NCBI RefSeq assembly: GCF_001547895.1
Contig: NZ_AP014627.1
Span: forward strand, 809,501-873,500
DNA: 64,000 bases
DNA from: Pseudomonas sp. Os17
Lineage (GTDB): Bacteria; Pseudomonadota; Gammaproteobacteria; Pseudomonadales; Pseudomonadaceae
Reading direction: 5' to 3'
Made by a program: the position numbers and the translations under genes. Every line of letters begins with the position of its first letter. The first letter of the stretch is position 1. Below the pieces are notes generated by a model, which made no database searches, was not told the origin of the DNA, and was given only the letters and a program-made list of their open reading frames with translations. This document shows, piece after piece, positions 30,771 through 39,584 of the stretch.

Positions 30771-31622
30771 ATGAGTCAATGTCCTTTTTCAAGCAACCCA
30801 CCGGATGAATGGCATAACGCCGAGCTGAATTTCTCCGACTCCATGAGCTACGGCGACTACCTGGACCTGGGGCGCATCCTCAGTGCCCAGCACCCGCTGT
30901 CGCCGGACCACAACGAGATGCTGTTCATCATCCAGCACCAGACCTCGGAGCTGTGGATGAAGCTGATGCTCCACGAGCTCAAGGCCGCCCGCGAGCAAGT
31001 GCGCCAGGGCCAGTTGCCCCCGGCGTTCAAGATGCTGGCGCGGGTCTCGCGGATCTTCGACCAACTGGTGCACGCCTGGGCCGTACTGGCGACCATGACG
31101 CCGTCCGAGTACAAGTCGATCCGCCCGTACCTGGGCCAGTCCTCGGGCTTCCAGTCGTTCCAGTACCGGGAAATCGAATTCATCCTCGGCAACAAGAGCG
31201 CGGCCCTGCTGCGGCCCCATGCTCACCGCCCCGAGTTGCTGCAATCCCTGGAAGAGTCGATTGCCACCCCGTCCATGTATGACGAAGCAATCGCCCTGAT
31301 GGCCCGCAGCGGCTTGAGCATCGATCCCGAGCGCCTGGCGTTGAAGAGCACCACCACGACCCGGCACGACCCGTCGGTGGAAGCCGCCTGGCGCGAGGTG
31401 TACGCCAACCCTTCGGCCTATTGGGACCTGTATCAGCTGGCGGAAAAATTCATCGACCTGGAAGACTCGTTCCGCCAGTGGCGCTTCCGCCACGTGACCA
31501 CCGTGGAGCGCATCATCGGCTTCCAGCCCGGCACCGGTGGCACCGAAGGCGTCGGCTACCTGCGCAAGATGCTCGACACCGTGCTGTTCCCCGAATTGTG
31601 GCGAGTGCGATCCTCGCTCTGA
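30771..31622 (+). CDS. kynA: Tryptophan 2,3-dioxygenase
   Basis: 283-aa haem enzyme opening the indole ring of L-tryptophan to N-formylkynurenine. Conserved segments: [19 protein letters not shown] (substrate-side His), [14 protein letters not shown], and the haem-ligand region [14 protein letters not shown] followed by [14 protein letters not shown] at 30771 is preceded by GAGGAG at 30757-30762; the longer frame overlaps kynB. A terminator follows at once, closing kynBA. Confidence 0.96.
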   Translation: MSQCPFSSNPPDEWHNAELNFSDSMSYGDYLDLGRILSAQHPLSPDHNEMLFIIQHQTSELWMKLMLHELKAAREQVRQGQLPPAFKMLARVSRIFDQLVHAWAVLATMTPSEYKSIRPYLGQSSGFQSFQYREIEFILGNKSAALLRPHAHRPELLQSLEESIATPSMYDEAIALMARSGLSIDPERLALKSTTTTRHDPSVEAAWREVYANPSAYWDLYQLAEKFIDLEDSFRQWRFRHVTTVERIIGFQPGTGGTEGVGYLRKMLDTVLFPELWRVRSSL

Positions 31623-31643
31623 TCGCCCTGTTCGCTCAACAAG

Positions 31644-31681
31644 AAACGGCGCGTCCTCACCTTGGGGACGCGCCGTTTTTG
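31644..31681 (+). terminator. Terminator of kynBA
   Basis: 13-bp stem AAACGGCGCGTCC / GGACGCGCCGTTT, loop of nine, then TTT. Confidence 0.93.
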
Positions 31682-31700
31682 TAGAGCTTGCCGATTGCCC

Positions 31701-31831
31701 TGTGGCGAGGGAGCTTGCTCCCGCTGAGGGGCGCAGCACCCCATCTACGGCCTGTAAGCGTTTCAGGCATCCCGCGCCAGCAGGCTTTGCGATTGCTGCG
31801 CAATCGAACGGGAGCAGGCTCCCCCGCCACA
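31701..31831. repeat. REPIN, TGTGGCGAGGGAGC family
   Basis: Two inverted REP copies (TGTGGCGAGGGAGCTTGCTC at the left; the reverse complement, slightly diverged, ending CTCCCCCGCCACA at the right) about 45 bp each, with a 45-bp core between. Non-coding. Confidence 0.85.
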
Positions 31832-31969
31832 TTCCTCGTTCACCATCAGCGACGGTTGCAACAGCTGACGTGGGGCCGTTGTGCGGCTAAAGTGGTCGCC
31901 CCTTGTGCGTTATTTTCATTTGATCAGGCAGACCACGTGGCCCGGACCTTCGAGCTTGAAACCCTCAAC

Positions 31970-33436
31970 ATGCGCCTCAACGATCCGCAGTTCGCGCCCC
32001 TGGACCTGCATCAGCGCATCCAGCGGGCCTTGCGCGGGCTGATCCTCGACGGTGCTCTGGGCCCTGGGGTGAAACTGCCGGCCACCCGGGGTCTGGCCAA
32101 GTCGCTCGCGGTGTCCCGGGATACGGTGGAGAACGCCTATGTGCAGTTGCAGCGCGACGGCTTCATCGTGCGCCGCGAAGGTTCGGGGAGCTACGTCTGC
32201 GAAAGCATCGGCGCCCAGTTGCGCGGAGCCGCCCGGCGTCGCCTGCGTTTGCAGGAGCAGCCCCACAGCGCCCGGGAGCCGGGCTCGGGGCTGAGCCGCC
32301 GGGGCCGGATGCTGGTCGAGCGCGGCGGTGTCACCGACCAGCAGGCGGTGAGTGCATTTGCCACGGGCTTGCCGGAAACCCGCAGCTTTCCCCTTGATGT
32401 CTGGGAGCGCCTGCAACGCCAGGTGCTCAAGGCCTATCGCGGCAACGTCTTGCTGCACGGCGATCCGCAAGGCGCCGAGCCGCTGCGCCAGGCCATCGCC
32501 GCCTACCTGAACCTGGAGCGCGGGGCCAAGGTGCGTGCCGAGCAGATCCTGGTGCTGAGCAGTACCCGGCAGGCGCTGTACCTCTGTGCCCAATTGCTGG
32601 TGGATGCCGGCAAGCCGATCCTGATGGAGAACCCCGGCTACTTCGGTGCTCGCAAGGCCTTCGAGGCCGCCGAGGCCTGGATCAATCCCATCGATGTCGA
32701 CGACCAGGGCATTCGCACCGACCTGCTGCGGGCCGATCGCAGTGGCGGTCAATGCGTCTACGTGACGCCGTCGCACCAGTACCCCAGCGGTGTGACCCTG
32801 TCCCTGGAGCGTCGCCTGGAGCTGACCCGCTGGGCCGCCGAGCACGGCAAGTGGATCATCGAGGACGACTACGACAGCGAGTTCCATTACGACGGCCTGC
32901 CCACCGCCTGTGTCCAGGGTCTGGACCCCTATCAGCGCACGCTCTACGTCGGCACCTTCAGCAAGACCCTCTACCCCGGCCTGCGCATGGGCTACATGGC
33001 CTTGCCCGATGAACTGGTGGGCGCCTTCAGCGCGGCCCGCAGCATCATGGATGGCCACACGCCGCAGATCCTCCAGTTGACCCTGGCGCGGTTCATGGAG
33101 GAGGGCCACTACAATGCCCATGTGCGGGCCATGCGCAAGCTCTACGCCGGTCGCCGGCAAGCCATGCTCGATGCCATCGGGCGGCATTTGCAGGGCATTG
33201 CCGTGGCCTTGCCGCCACCGGGCGGGTTGCAGATTCCTTGCCTGCTGGAGCCCGGCTGGAGCGAGGAACTGACCCAGCAACGGGCCGCCCGGGCCGGCAT
33301 CCAGCTGCCGGGGCTCAGCCGGCTCTATGCCACCGAGCCGAAGCGGCAGGGCTGGTTGCTCGGCTACGCCTCACTGAGCGCCCATGAAATCGAAACCACC
33401 ATGGCTCGCCTGTCCCTGGCCCTGCGAAAGGCCTAG
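31970..33436 (+). CDS. MocR/PdxR-type regulator (GntR domain fused to aminotransferase fold)
   Basis: 488 aa from ATG 31970 (an in-frame GTG at 31937 is an alternative; neither has a strong ribosome site). An N-terminal GntR winged helix (LHQRIQRALRGLILDG, PATRGLAKSLAVSRDTVENAY) is followed by a class-I aminotransferase domain with YVTPSHQYPSG, EDDYDSEFHYDG and the PLP-lysine motif GTFSKTLYPGLRMGY. Such proteins are transcription factors that use PLP as sensor. Its target is unclear; it sits between kynBA and the convergent BenE-type transporter. Confidence 0.9.
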   Translation: MRLNDPQFAPLDLHQRIQRALRGLILDGALGPGVKLPATRGLAKSLAVSRDTVENAYVQLQRDGFIVRREGSGSYVCESIGAQLRGAARRRLRLQEQPHSAREPGSGLSRRGRMLVERGGVTDQQAVSAFATGLPETRSFPLDVWERLQRQVLKAYRGNVLLHGDPQGAEPLRQAIAAYLNLERGAKVRAEQILVLSSTRQALYLCAQLLVDAGKPILMENPGYFGARKAFEAAEAWINPIDVDDQGIRTDLLRADRSGGQCVYVTPSHQYPSGVTLSLERRLELTRWAAEHGKWIIEDDYDSEFHYDGLPTACVQGLDPYQRTLYVGTFSKTLYPGLRMGYMALPDELVGAFSAARSIMDGHTPQILQLTLARFMEEGHYNAHVRAMRKLYAGRRQAMLDAIGRHLQGIAVALPPPGGLQIPCLLEPGWSEELTQQRAARAGIQLPGLSRLYATEPKRQGWLLGYASLSAHEIETTMARLSLALRKA

Positions 33437-33450
33437 CTCAACGCCGGCCT

Positions 33451-34659
33451 TCAGGGGTTGGCGGCACGGCCGGCGAGGGCATTGGCCCGGCCGTGAATCA
33501 GCAGGTGTGCGGTCAAGCCGGCCACCAGCCCCCAGAAGGCGCCGCCGACCCCGAGCAGGGTGACGTTGGCTGCGGTGGCGAGGAAGGTGATCAGCGCGGT
33601 TTCCCGGGTGGCCGCGTCGGCCATGGCATTGGTCAGGCTGCCGCCGATCGCCCCCAATAGCGCCAGGCCCGCGAGGGTGCTGACAAAGGTCTTGGGCAGC
33701 ACCATGAACAGGCTGGCCAGGGTCACGCCGAAGGTGCCCACCAGGATGTAGAACAGCCCGCAGGCGATACCGGCGATGTAGCGTTTTTTCGGGTCAGGAT
33801 GGGCGTCCTTGCCGGTACAGATCGCCGCGGTAATCGCCGCCACATTGAAGGCATGGGCGCCGAACGGTGCCATCAGCAGCGAACCCAGGCCGGTGACCGT
33901 GAGCACGGGATTGGCGCTGGTGCCGTAGCCGTCATTGCGCAACACCAGCATGCCGGGCATGTACTGGCCGGTGAGGGTGATGACGAACAGCGGCAAGGCC
34001 ACTCCGAGCAAGGCCTGCAGGGAGAACTGCGGCGCGGTGAATACCGGCACGGCCAGGCTCAAGTGCACTGCAGAAAAGTCGATCCGCTGCTGAGCGATGA
34101 GCAGCCCCAGGCCGATGACCAGGATGCCCACCACGGCAAAGCGCGAGGTGAAACGCCGCAGCAAGGCGTAGGACACCAGCAGCACGATCACCAGCAGCGG
34201 GTCGGCGCTGGCACCGCCAAAGGCATTGATCCCGAACTGCAACAGAATGCCCGCCAGCAGGCCGGCGGCAATGCCCTTGGGGATCATCCGCACCAGTTTG
34301 TCGAAGGCCCCTGATGCGCCCAGCAGCATGAACCCCAGAGCCGAGATCAGATAGGCACCGATCACCTCGGCGTAGGGCGTGAATGGCATCACCGTGGCCA
34401 GGAAGGCCGCGCCGGGTGTGGACCAGGCCGTGATGATCGGCGCCTTGTAACGCAGGCTCAGCCACAGGCCGGAAAGCCCCACGCCCACCGACACCGCCCA
34501 GACCCAGGACGCGGTCTGGGCCGCTGACAGGCGCGCCAGTTCGGCGGCCTGGAACACCAGGACAAAGGTTCCGCCGTAGTTCACCAGCACTGAAATCAGC
34601 GCCGCCACGGTGGGTGAGAAAACATCGCTCCAGCGCAGGCTTGTCGCCGTTCTGTTCAT
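33451..34659 (-). CDS. BenE-family transporter
   Basis: 402-aa inner-membrane protein with about 12 hydrophobic helices. Family features include FSPTVAALISVLVNYGGTF, ITAWSTPGAAFLAT and the FGAHAFNVAAITAAICTG segment of benzoate:H+ symporter BenE. ATG at 34659 is preceded by GGAGAG with seven-base spacing; the 31-residue upstream extension is rejected. Substrate is not established: benzoate is the family default, but placement beside antABC allows anthranilate or another aromatic acid (inference). Convergent with the MocR gene, 14 bp between stops. Confidence 0.85.
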   Translation of the reverse strand: MNRTATSLRWSDVFSPTVAALISVLVNYGGTFVLVFQAAELARLSAAQTASWVWAVSVGVGLSGLWLSLRYKAPIITAWSTPGAAFLATVMPFTPYAEVIGAYLISALGFMLLGASGAFDKLVRMIPKGIAAGLLAGILLQFGINAFGGASADPLLVIVLLVSYALLRRFTSRFAVVGILVIGLGLLIAQQRIDFSAVHLSLAVPVFTAPQFSLQALLGVALPLFVITLTGQYMPGMLVLRNDGYGTSANPVLTVTGLGSLLMAPFGAHAFNVAAITAAICTGKDAHPDPKKRYIAGIACGLFYILVGTFGVTLASLFMVLPKTFVSTLAGLALLGAIGGSLTNAMADAATRETALITFLATAANVTLLGVGGAFWGLVAGLTAHLLIHGRANALAGRAANP

Positions 34660-34789
34660 CAGCCGCTCTCCATCCAGAAACAGGCTCCCAGGCTCGGGTG
34701 CCGGGAGGGAGTTGATTCTAGGGAACGGGTGGACTGTTGTTTCAGGCCGCATTTACCATTACTGGCAGACCGCTTTGCGAGCGCCGACA

Positions 34790-34822
34790 AAAAAGCCCGG
34801 CCTTGATTCAGGCCGGGCTTTG
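34790..34822 (-). terminator. Terminator of aroP
   Basis: Stem AAAGCCCGGCC / GGCCGGGCTTT with an eight-base loop, followed on the minus strand by a T run. Confidence 0.9.
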
Positions 34823-34842
34823 GGGTGTTGCAACCGTGCGGC

Positions 34843-36243
34843 TTAGTGCAGGGCGGGCTGCCCGGCCTTGCGCGCATGGCTCAGGCGGTAGAAGCCCCAG
34901 ATCACCAGGACCCATACCGGAATCGCATACACCGAGGCGCGGATGCCCGGGATCATCCACATCACGCCGACGATCATCAGCATGAAGGCCAGGCACAGGT
35001 AGTTGCTCAAGGGCGACCAGAAGGCCTTGAACGACGGCACCACGCCACGCTCGGCCATGGCCTTGCGAAAGCGCAGGTGGGTCAGGCTGATCAGTGCCCA
35101 GTTGATCATCAGCGCGGCCACCACCAGGGCGAACAGCAGCTCCAGCGCTTCATGGGGCGCCAGGTAGTTGACCAGTACGCAGAGCAGGGTGATGAGGGCG
35201 GAGATGCCCAGGGCCAGGATCGGCACGCCTTGCTTGTTGAGCTTCATCAGCGCCTTGGGCGCGTCGCCCTGTTCGGCCAGGCCGAAGAGCATGCGGCTGT
35301 TGCAGTACACGCCGCTGTTGTACACCGACAGCGCCGCGGTCAGGACCACGAAGTTGAGGATCTGCGCCGCCGCATCACTGCCGATCAGCGAAAAGATCTT
35401 CACGAAGGGGCTGCTGCTGTAGGCGTCGCCGCCAGCATTCAGACTCACCAGCAGTTCGTCCCACGGGTACAGCGACAGCAGCACGGCCAGGGCGCCGACG
35501 TAGAAGATCAGCACCCGGTAGACCACCTGGTTGATCGCCTTGGGGATCACCTTGCGCGGCTCGGCGGCTTCGGCGGCAGTGATGCCCACCAGTTCCAGGC
35601 CGCCGAAGGAGAACATGATGAAGGCCATGGCCATCAGCAGGCCGGTGCCGCCGTTGGGGAAGAAGCCGCCGTGGGACCAGAGGTTGCTCACCGACGCCTG
35701 GCTGCCGCCGCTGCCGCTGAACAGCATGTAGCAGCCCAGAACGATCATGCCGACGATGGCCACCACCTTGATGATGGCGAACCAGAACTCGGCCTCGCCG
35801 AAGAACTTCACGTTCATCATGTTGATCAGGTTGACCAGTACGAAGAACACCGCCGCACTGACCCAGGTGGGGATCTCCGGCCACCAGAACTGCACGTATT
35901 TGCCCACTGCGGTGAGTTCGGCCATGCCTACCAGGACATACAGCACCCAGTAGTTCCAGCCGGCGAGAAAGCCGAAGTAGCCGCCCCAGTACTTGTGGGC
36001 GAAGTGGCTGAAGGAGCCGGCCACGGGTTCTTCGACGATCATCTCCCCCAGCTGGCGCATGATCAGGAAGGCAATGAATCCGGCAATCGCATAGCCGAGG
36101 ATCATCGAGGGGCCGGCGGACTTGAGAACCCCGGCCGAGCCGAGGAAGAGTCCGGTGCCGATCGCCCCGCCCAGGGCGATCAACTGAATATGGCGATTCT
36201 TCAAGCCACGCTTGAGTTCACCTTGCTTCAAGGTTTGATCCAC
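34843..36243 (-). CDS. aroP: Aromatic amino acid permease AroP-type
   Basis: 466-aa amino acid-polyamine-organocation transporter, 12 predicted helices. It matches E. coli AroP almost word for word in LKRGLKNRHIQLIALGGAIG, FIAFLIMRQLGEM, NYWVLYVLV, WFAIIKV and FSFGGLELVGITAAEA. The start is GTG at 36243 (VDQTLKQGELKRG), giving the AroP N-terminus; the longer frame is unsupported. Imports Trp, Phe and Tyr. It lies 79 bp downstream of antC on the same strand, so it may be co-transcribed with antABC. Confidence 0.92.
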   Translation of the reverse strand: MDQTLKQGELKRGLKNRHIQLIALGGAIGTGLFLGSAGVLKSAGPSMILGYAIAGFIAFLIMRQLGEMIVEEPVAGSFSHFAHKYWGGYFGFLAGWNYWVLYVLVGMAELTAVGKYVQFWWPEIPTWVSAAVFFVLVNLINMMNVKFFGEAEFWFAIIKVVAIVGMIVLGCYMLFSGSGGSQASVSNLWSHGGFFPNGGTGLLMAMAFIMFSFGGLELVGITAAEAAEPRKVIPKAINQVVYRVLIFYVGALAVLLSLYPWDELLVSLNAGGDAYSSSPFVKIFSLIGSDAAAQILNFVVLTAALSVYNSGVYCNSRMLFGLAEQGDAPKALMKLNKQGVPILALGISALITLLCVLVNYLAPHEALELLFALVVAALMINWALISLTHLRFRKAMAERGVVPSFKAFWSPLSNYLCLAFMLMIVGVMWMIPGIRASVYAIPVWVLVIWGFYRLSHARKAGQPALH

Positions 36244-36322
36244 TAACTTGCGCTCTCTTCTAGTTGTTATCAGGACCGATCCCAGGGTGAATGGGAGCGA
36301 TCGCGGCTGAATGCTGACGGGA

Positions 36323-37345
36323 TCAGATATTACTCTCGGTAAACCGCTCGTAATACAGCTGAACGCGGTTAAGTTGCTGTTCTTGCAGCCAGATTCGGAT
36401 CGAATCGACCATCGGTGGCGGTCCACAGACATACAGGTCGCTGTCGTGGTCGCGCAGCTCGCTGCTGTCCAAGTGCTCGGTGATGTAGCCGCGCTTGCCC
36501 GACCACTGCGGGTCGGCGTCGCTGATCACCGGGGTGAAGCGGAATGCCGGCAAGCGTTCGCCCAAGGCCTGGATGCGCGCCAGTTCGCACAGATCGGCAC
36601 TCTGGCGCACCCCGTAGTACAGGTGTACCGGTTGCTGGCAGCCCTGCTCGACGACCTGTTCGAGCATCGCCAGCAGCGCCGACAGCCCGGTGCCGCCGGC
36701 CACCAGCAGCAGCGGCCGGCTGATCTGGCGCAGGTAGAAAGCCCCCAGCGGCGCCTCCAGCTCGATGCTGTCGCCCACCAGGCAGCGCTCGCGAATGTAG
36801 TTGCTCATCACCCCGTCGGGCAGCAGGCGGATCAGGAACAGCAACTGGTTGTCCGCCCCCGGCCGGTTGGCGAAGGAGTAGGCCCGGCTGCTGTCGGTGC
36901 CGGGAATCCGCAGGCGGGCGTACTGACCGGGGAGAAACTCCAGCGGCGCCTCGCTGCGGCCCAGGTCCAGGTGCAGGATCGCGGTGCTGTCCGACACCTG
37001 GCGCACATCGATCACCGAGCCGGTGCGTCGCACCGGATCGGCGTTGTGGCACAGGCTGGAATCGAAGTCGAAATAGAACGCCGCGTCGGACTGCACCCGG
37101 GTCTGGCAGGTGAGCATCTTGCGTTGCTCCAGGTCCTGGGGCGAGAGGGCTTCCTCGTCCACGTAGTCCTGGCTGTACTGGCCCGATTCGCAACGACCCT
37201 GGCAGGTGCCGCAGACGCCTTCGCGGCAGTCCAGGGGAATCTTGATGCCGTTGCGCAGGGCAGCGTCGAGCAGTATTTCATTGGCCTTGATCGGGAAGAA
37301 CAGGGTCTTGCCATCGGCAAAGCTGAACGCGACCTTGTGCGTCAT
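36323..37345 (-). CDS. antC: Anthranilate 1,2-dioxygenase reductase component
   Basis: 340-aa electron-transfer subunit. An N-terminal plant-type [2Fe-2S] ferredoxin domain has cysteines in CREGVCGTCQG and a fourth in MLTCQT; then a FAD domain (RAYSFANRP) and an NAD domain (LVAGGTGLSALLAML, CGPPPMV). It passes electrons from NADH to AntAB. Third gene of antABC, 18 bp after antB. Confidence 0.94.
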   Translation of the reverse strand: MTHKVAFSFADGKTLFFPIKANEILLDAALRNGIKIPLDCREGVCGTCQGRCESGQYSQDYVDEEALSPQDLEQRKMLTCQTRVQSDAAFYFDFDSSLCHNADPVRRTGSVIDVRQVSDSTAILHLDLGRSEAPLEFLPGQYARLRIPGTDSSRAYSFANRPGADNQLLFLIRLLPDGVMSNYIRERCLVGDSIELEAPLGAFYLRQISRPLLLVAGGTGLSALLAMLEQVVEQGCQQPVHLYYGVRQSADLCELARIQALGERLPAFRFTPVISDADPQWSGKRGYITEHLDSSELRDHDSDLYVCGPPPMVDSIRIWLQEQQLNRVQLYYERFTESNI

Positions 37346-37363
37346 GAAGGGATGTCCGTCGAG

Positions 37364-37861
37364 TCAGAGGTGGTAGAAGTCGAGCACCGAGTTGATCGTG
37401 TCGTTGAGCAGCAGCACGTGCTTGCGCTGGATCAGCCAGCTGTCGCCATGGGGCTTGAGGTCGTAGGTGGCGTGACCGTAGAAGTCCTCGGAGGTGGCCA
37501 GGCGATAGAACAGCGTGTGCCAGTTCAGGCGCACCTGCAGCAGCCCGTTGGCGCCCTCGCTGATGCGCAGGTTGCTGACCATGTGCAGGGTGCGCGGCAT
37601 GGGAATGGTCGACGCCGCCTTGCCGGTGCGCAGGCGGAACACCCGGTCTTCCAGCCCCGAACGGTTGGCGTAGTAGATCAGCGACATCTCGCGCTTCGGG
37701 TCCCGGGTGTAGACGTGTTCCGAGTCCCATTGCGGCAGGTGGAACTCGCTGTCCACGGCGAACAGCTGCAGGTAGGCGTCCCAGTCCTGGGCGTCGCAGA
37801 GCTCGGACTTGCGATAGAAGAATTGCTCGATCTGGTACTGCAATTGCGCATTCATGTTCAT
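37364..37861 (-). CDS. antB: Anthranilate 1,2-dioxygenase small (beta) subunit
   Basis: 165-aa structural subunit of a Rieske ring-hydroxylating oxygenase, SnoaL-like fold (IEQFFYRKSELCDAQDWDAYL, NLRISEGANGLLQVRLNW). Starts MNMNAQLQYQ; the ATG overlaps the antA stop by four bases, implying coupled translation. Confidence 0.94.
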   Translation of the reverse strand: MNMNAQLQYQIEQFFYRKSELCDAQDWDAYLQLFAVDSEFHLPQWDSEHVYTRDPKREMSLIYYANRSGLEDRVFRLRTGKAASTIPMPRTLHMVSNLRISEGANGLLQVRLNWHTLFYRLATSEDFYGHATYDLKPHGDSWLIQRKHVLLLNDTINSVLDFYHL

Positions 37862-39246
37862 ACCTCACGCAGTTTCAGGGGCTGGCGCTGCAGGCCGTCG
37901 AGGAGGAATTTCTGCCAGTTGCGGTGCTGGTTGACGTACAGCCCTTCATGGGTGATCTCGGTGCCGGTCATGGCCGGCTGGATGCCCAGGTTCTCGCTGT
38001 TGGCGGTGGGGCCGGTGGCCCAGCGGTGATGGCCGCGCGAGACATCGCTCCAGCGCTCCAGGCGCCCCTGGAAGCCGCGCTGGGCCTCGCGAAACTCCAC
38101 CAGGTCATCCGGCGTGCCCATGCCCGAGACGTTGAAGAAATCCTCGAACTGGCGGATGCGGTTTTCCCGGTCGGCATCGCTCTCGCCCTTGACCCCGATG
38201 CACTGGCTGATGATCTCGGTCTTGTTCCAGGCGATGGGGCGGATGATCCGCAGCTGCGAGCTGATCTGGTCGAGAAAGAACAGGCTGGGGTAGATGTTCA
38301 GGTTGCGCAGGCGGTGCATCATCCACTCGGCCTTGGCCTGGCCGTGCTCTTGCACCAGGCGCGGCATGATGCTGGCGTAGCCGGAGCGCACCGCCGGGTT
38401 GGGCATTTCGCTGAACAGCACGCTGTGGCCGTTGTTGAAGGCGAACCAGCCATCGTCGGTGCTGGCGTCGCCGGCGCCGAGCTTGCTGTAGTCCAGGGTG
38501 GCGCTGCTGCCGCTGCCGTTGTCGCGGTTGACCTGCTGGCGGTGCTGCACCGTGGCCACGTAGTTGTAGTGCACGGTGCTGACGTGATAACCGTCCAGGC
38601 CGTTCTCGTTCTGCAGCTTCCAGTTGCCGTCGTAGGTGTAGGCGGACTTGCCCGGCAGCACCTCCAGCTCACCGTTGGGGGACTGGGCGACCATCATGTC
38701 GAAGAAGATCCGCGCGTCGCCCAGGAAGTCTTCCAGGCTGTTGTCGGCGGCCACGTCCAGGCTGATGAAGACAAAGCCCTTGTAGCTGTCGATGCGGGCC
38801 TTCTTCAGGCCGCGGGTGGCCTTGTCGAAGCCCTCGTCGTATTCCCCCGGGGCCTTGACCTTCACCAGGCGCCCGTCGCTCTTGTAGCACCAGGCGTGGA
38901 ACGGGCAGGTGAAGGTCGACTGGTTGCCCTTGCCGACCCGGGTCAGGGTGGTGCCGCGGTGCTGGCAGGCGTTGATCAGGGCATTGAGGCGGCCCTCGCC
39001 GTCGCGGGTGATGATCATCGGCTGGCGCCCGGCGCGCAGGGTGATGAAGTCGTGATTGTTGGGCAGTTCGCTTTCGTGACAGGCGTAGATCCAGTTCTTC
39101 TCGAAGATCAGCTCCATCTCCAGATCGAACAGCTCGGGCTCGGTGAACATCTCCCGGGCGATACGGAACACTCCGTCCGCGGGGCGAAAATCCAGGCAGC
39201 CGTGGATGAAGTCCTGCCACTGCTCGACGCTTCTTGCACCACTCAT
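37858..39246 (-). CDS. antA: Anthranilate 1,2-dioxygenase large (alpha) subunit
   Basis: 462-aa catalytic subunit. The Rieske cluster ligands C94, H96, C114 and H117 (ACQHRG, CPFHAWC) and the mononuclear iron motif DGYHVSTVH near residue 215 are intact. Converts anthranilate to catechol with release of CO2 and NH3. First gene of antABC, divergent from antR over a 338-bp region containing direct repeats. With kynBA and kynU it completes tryptophan to catechol. Confidence 0.95.
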   Translation of the reverse strand: MSGARSVEQWQDFIHGCLDFRPADGVFRIAREMFTEPELFDLEMELIFEKNWIYACHESELPNNHDFITLRAGRQPMIITRDGEGRLNALINACQHRGTTLTRVGKGNQSTFTCPFHAWCYKSDGRLVKVKAPGEYDEGFDKATRGLKKARIDSYKGFVFISLDVAADNSLEDFLGDARIFFDMMVAQSPNGELEVLPGKSAYTYDGNWKLQNENGLDGYHVSTVHYNYVATVQHRQQVNRDNGSGSSATLDYSKLGAGDASTDDGWFAFNNGHSVLFSEMPNPAVRSGYASIMPRLVQEHGQAKAEWMMHRLRNLNIYPSLFFLDQISSQLRIIRPIAWNKTEIISQCIGVKGESDADRENRIRQFEDFFNVSGMGTPDDLVEFREAQRGFQGRLERWSDVSRGHHRWATGPTANSENLGIQPAMTGTEITHEGLYVNQHRNWQKFLLDGLQRQPLKLREV

Positions 39247-39311
39247 GAGTCGGTACCTTTTTTATTCAGGTCAATCGGGTGCCGTCATTAGAGAGAGTGC
39301 GGGGCGCCGGT

Positions 39312-39341
39312 GGCTATCCGCTTAGTCGGCCAAGGCCATCC
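39312..39341. promoter_or_regulatory. Direct repeat copy 1 in antA-antR intergenic region
   Basis: A 30-bp unit (core TATCCgCTTAGTCGGC) that matches the copy at 39456-39485 at 24 of 30 positions. It lies about 66-95 bp upstream of the antA start, the right zone for an AraC-type activator touching the -35 region. Confidence 0.6.
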
Positions 39342-39455
39342 ATAAAATTGCCTGGGTAGTTGCGACCCACCTTCGAGCGGATAAGCGATCGACGGCTGCA
39401 TCCCGGGGCGCCGATCGGCTACTGTGAGCCCGGCCAGATGAGGACGATGGGGTCG

Positions 39456-39485
39456 GGTTATCCACTTAGTCGGCGATTGCTATCC
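39456..39485. promoter_or_regulatory. Direct repeat copy 2 in antA-antR intergenic region
   Basis: Second copy (core TATCCaCTTAGTCGGC), 144 bp from the first and 100 bp upstream of the antR start. Same orientation as copy 1. The rest of 39247-39584 shows no gene. Confidence 0.55.
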
Positions 39486-39584
39486 ACTGGGTTGGCAGCG
39501 TTGCCGGCTGGCGCAAAACTTGCCCTGTCACACAAGACGCGCCGTCAGAGCGCGCTGAATAACAATTGCCGTGGGTGCGCCGTG

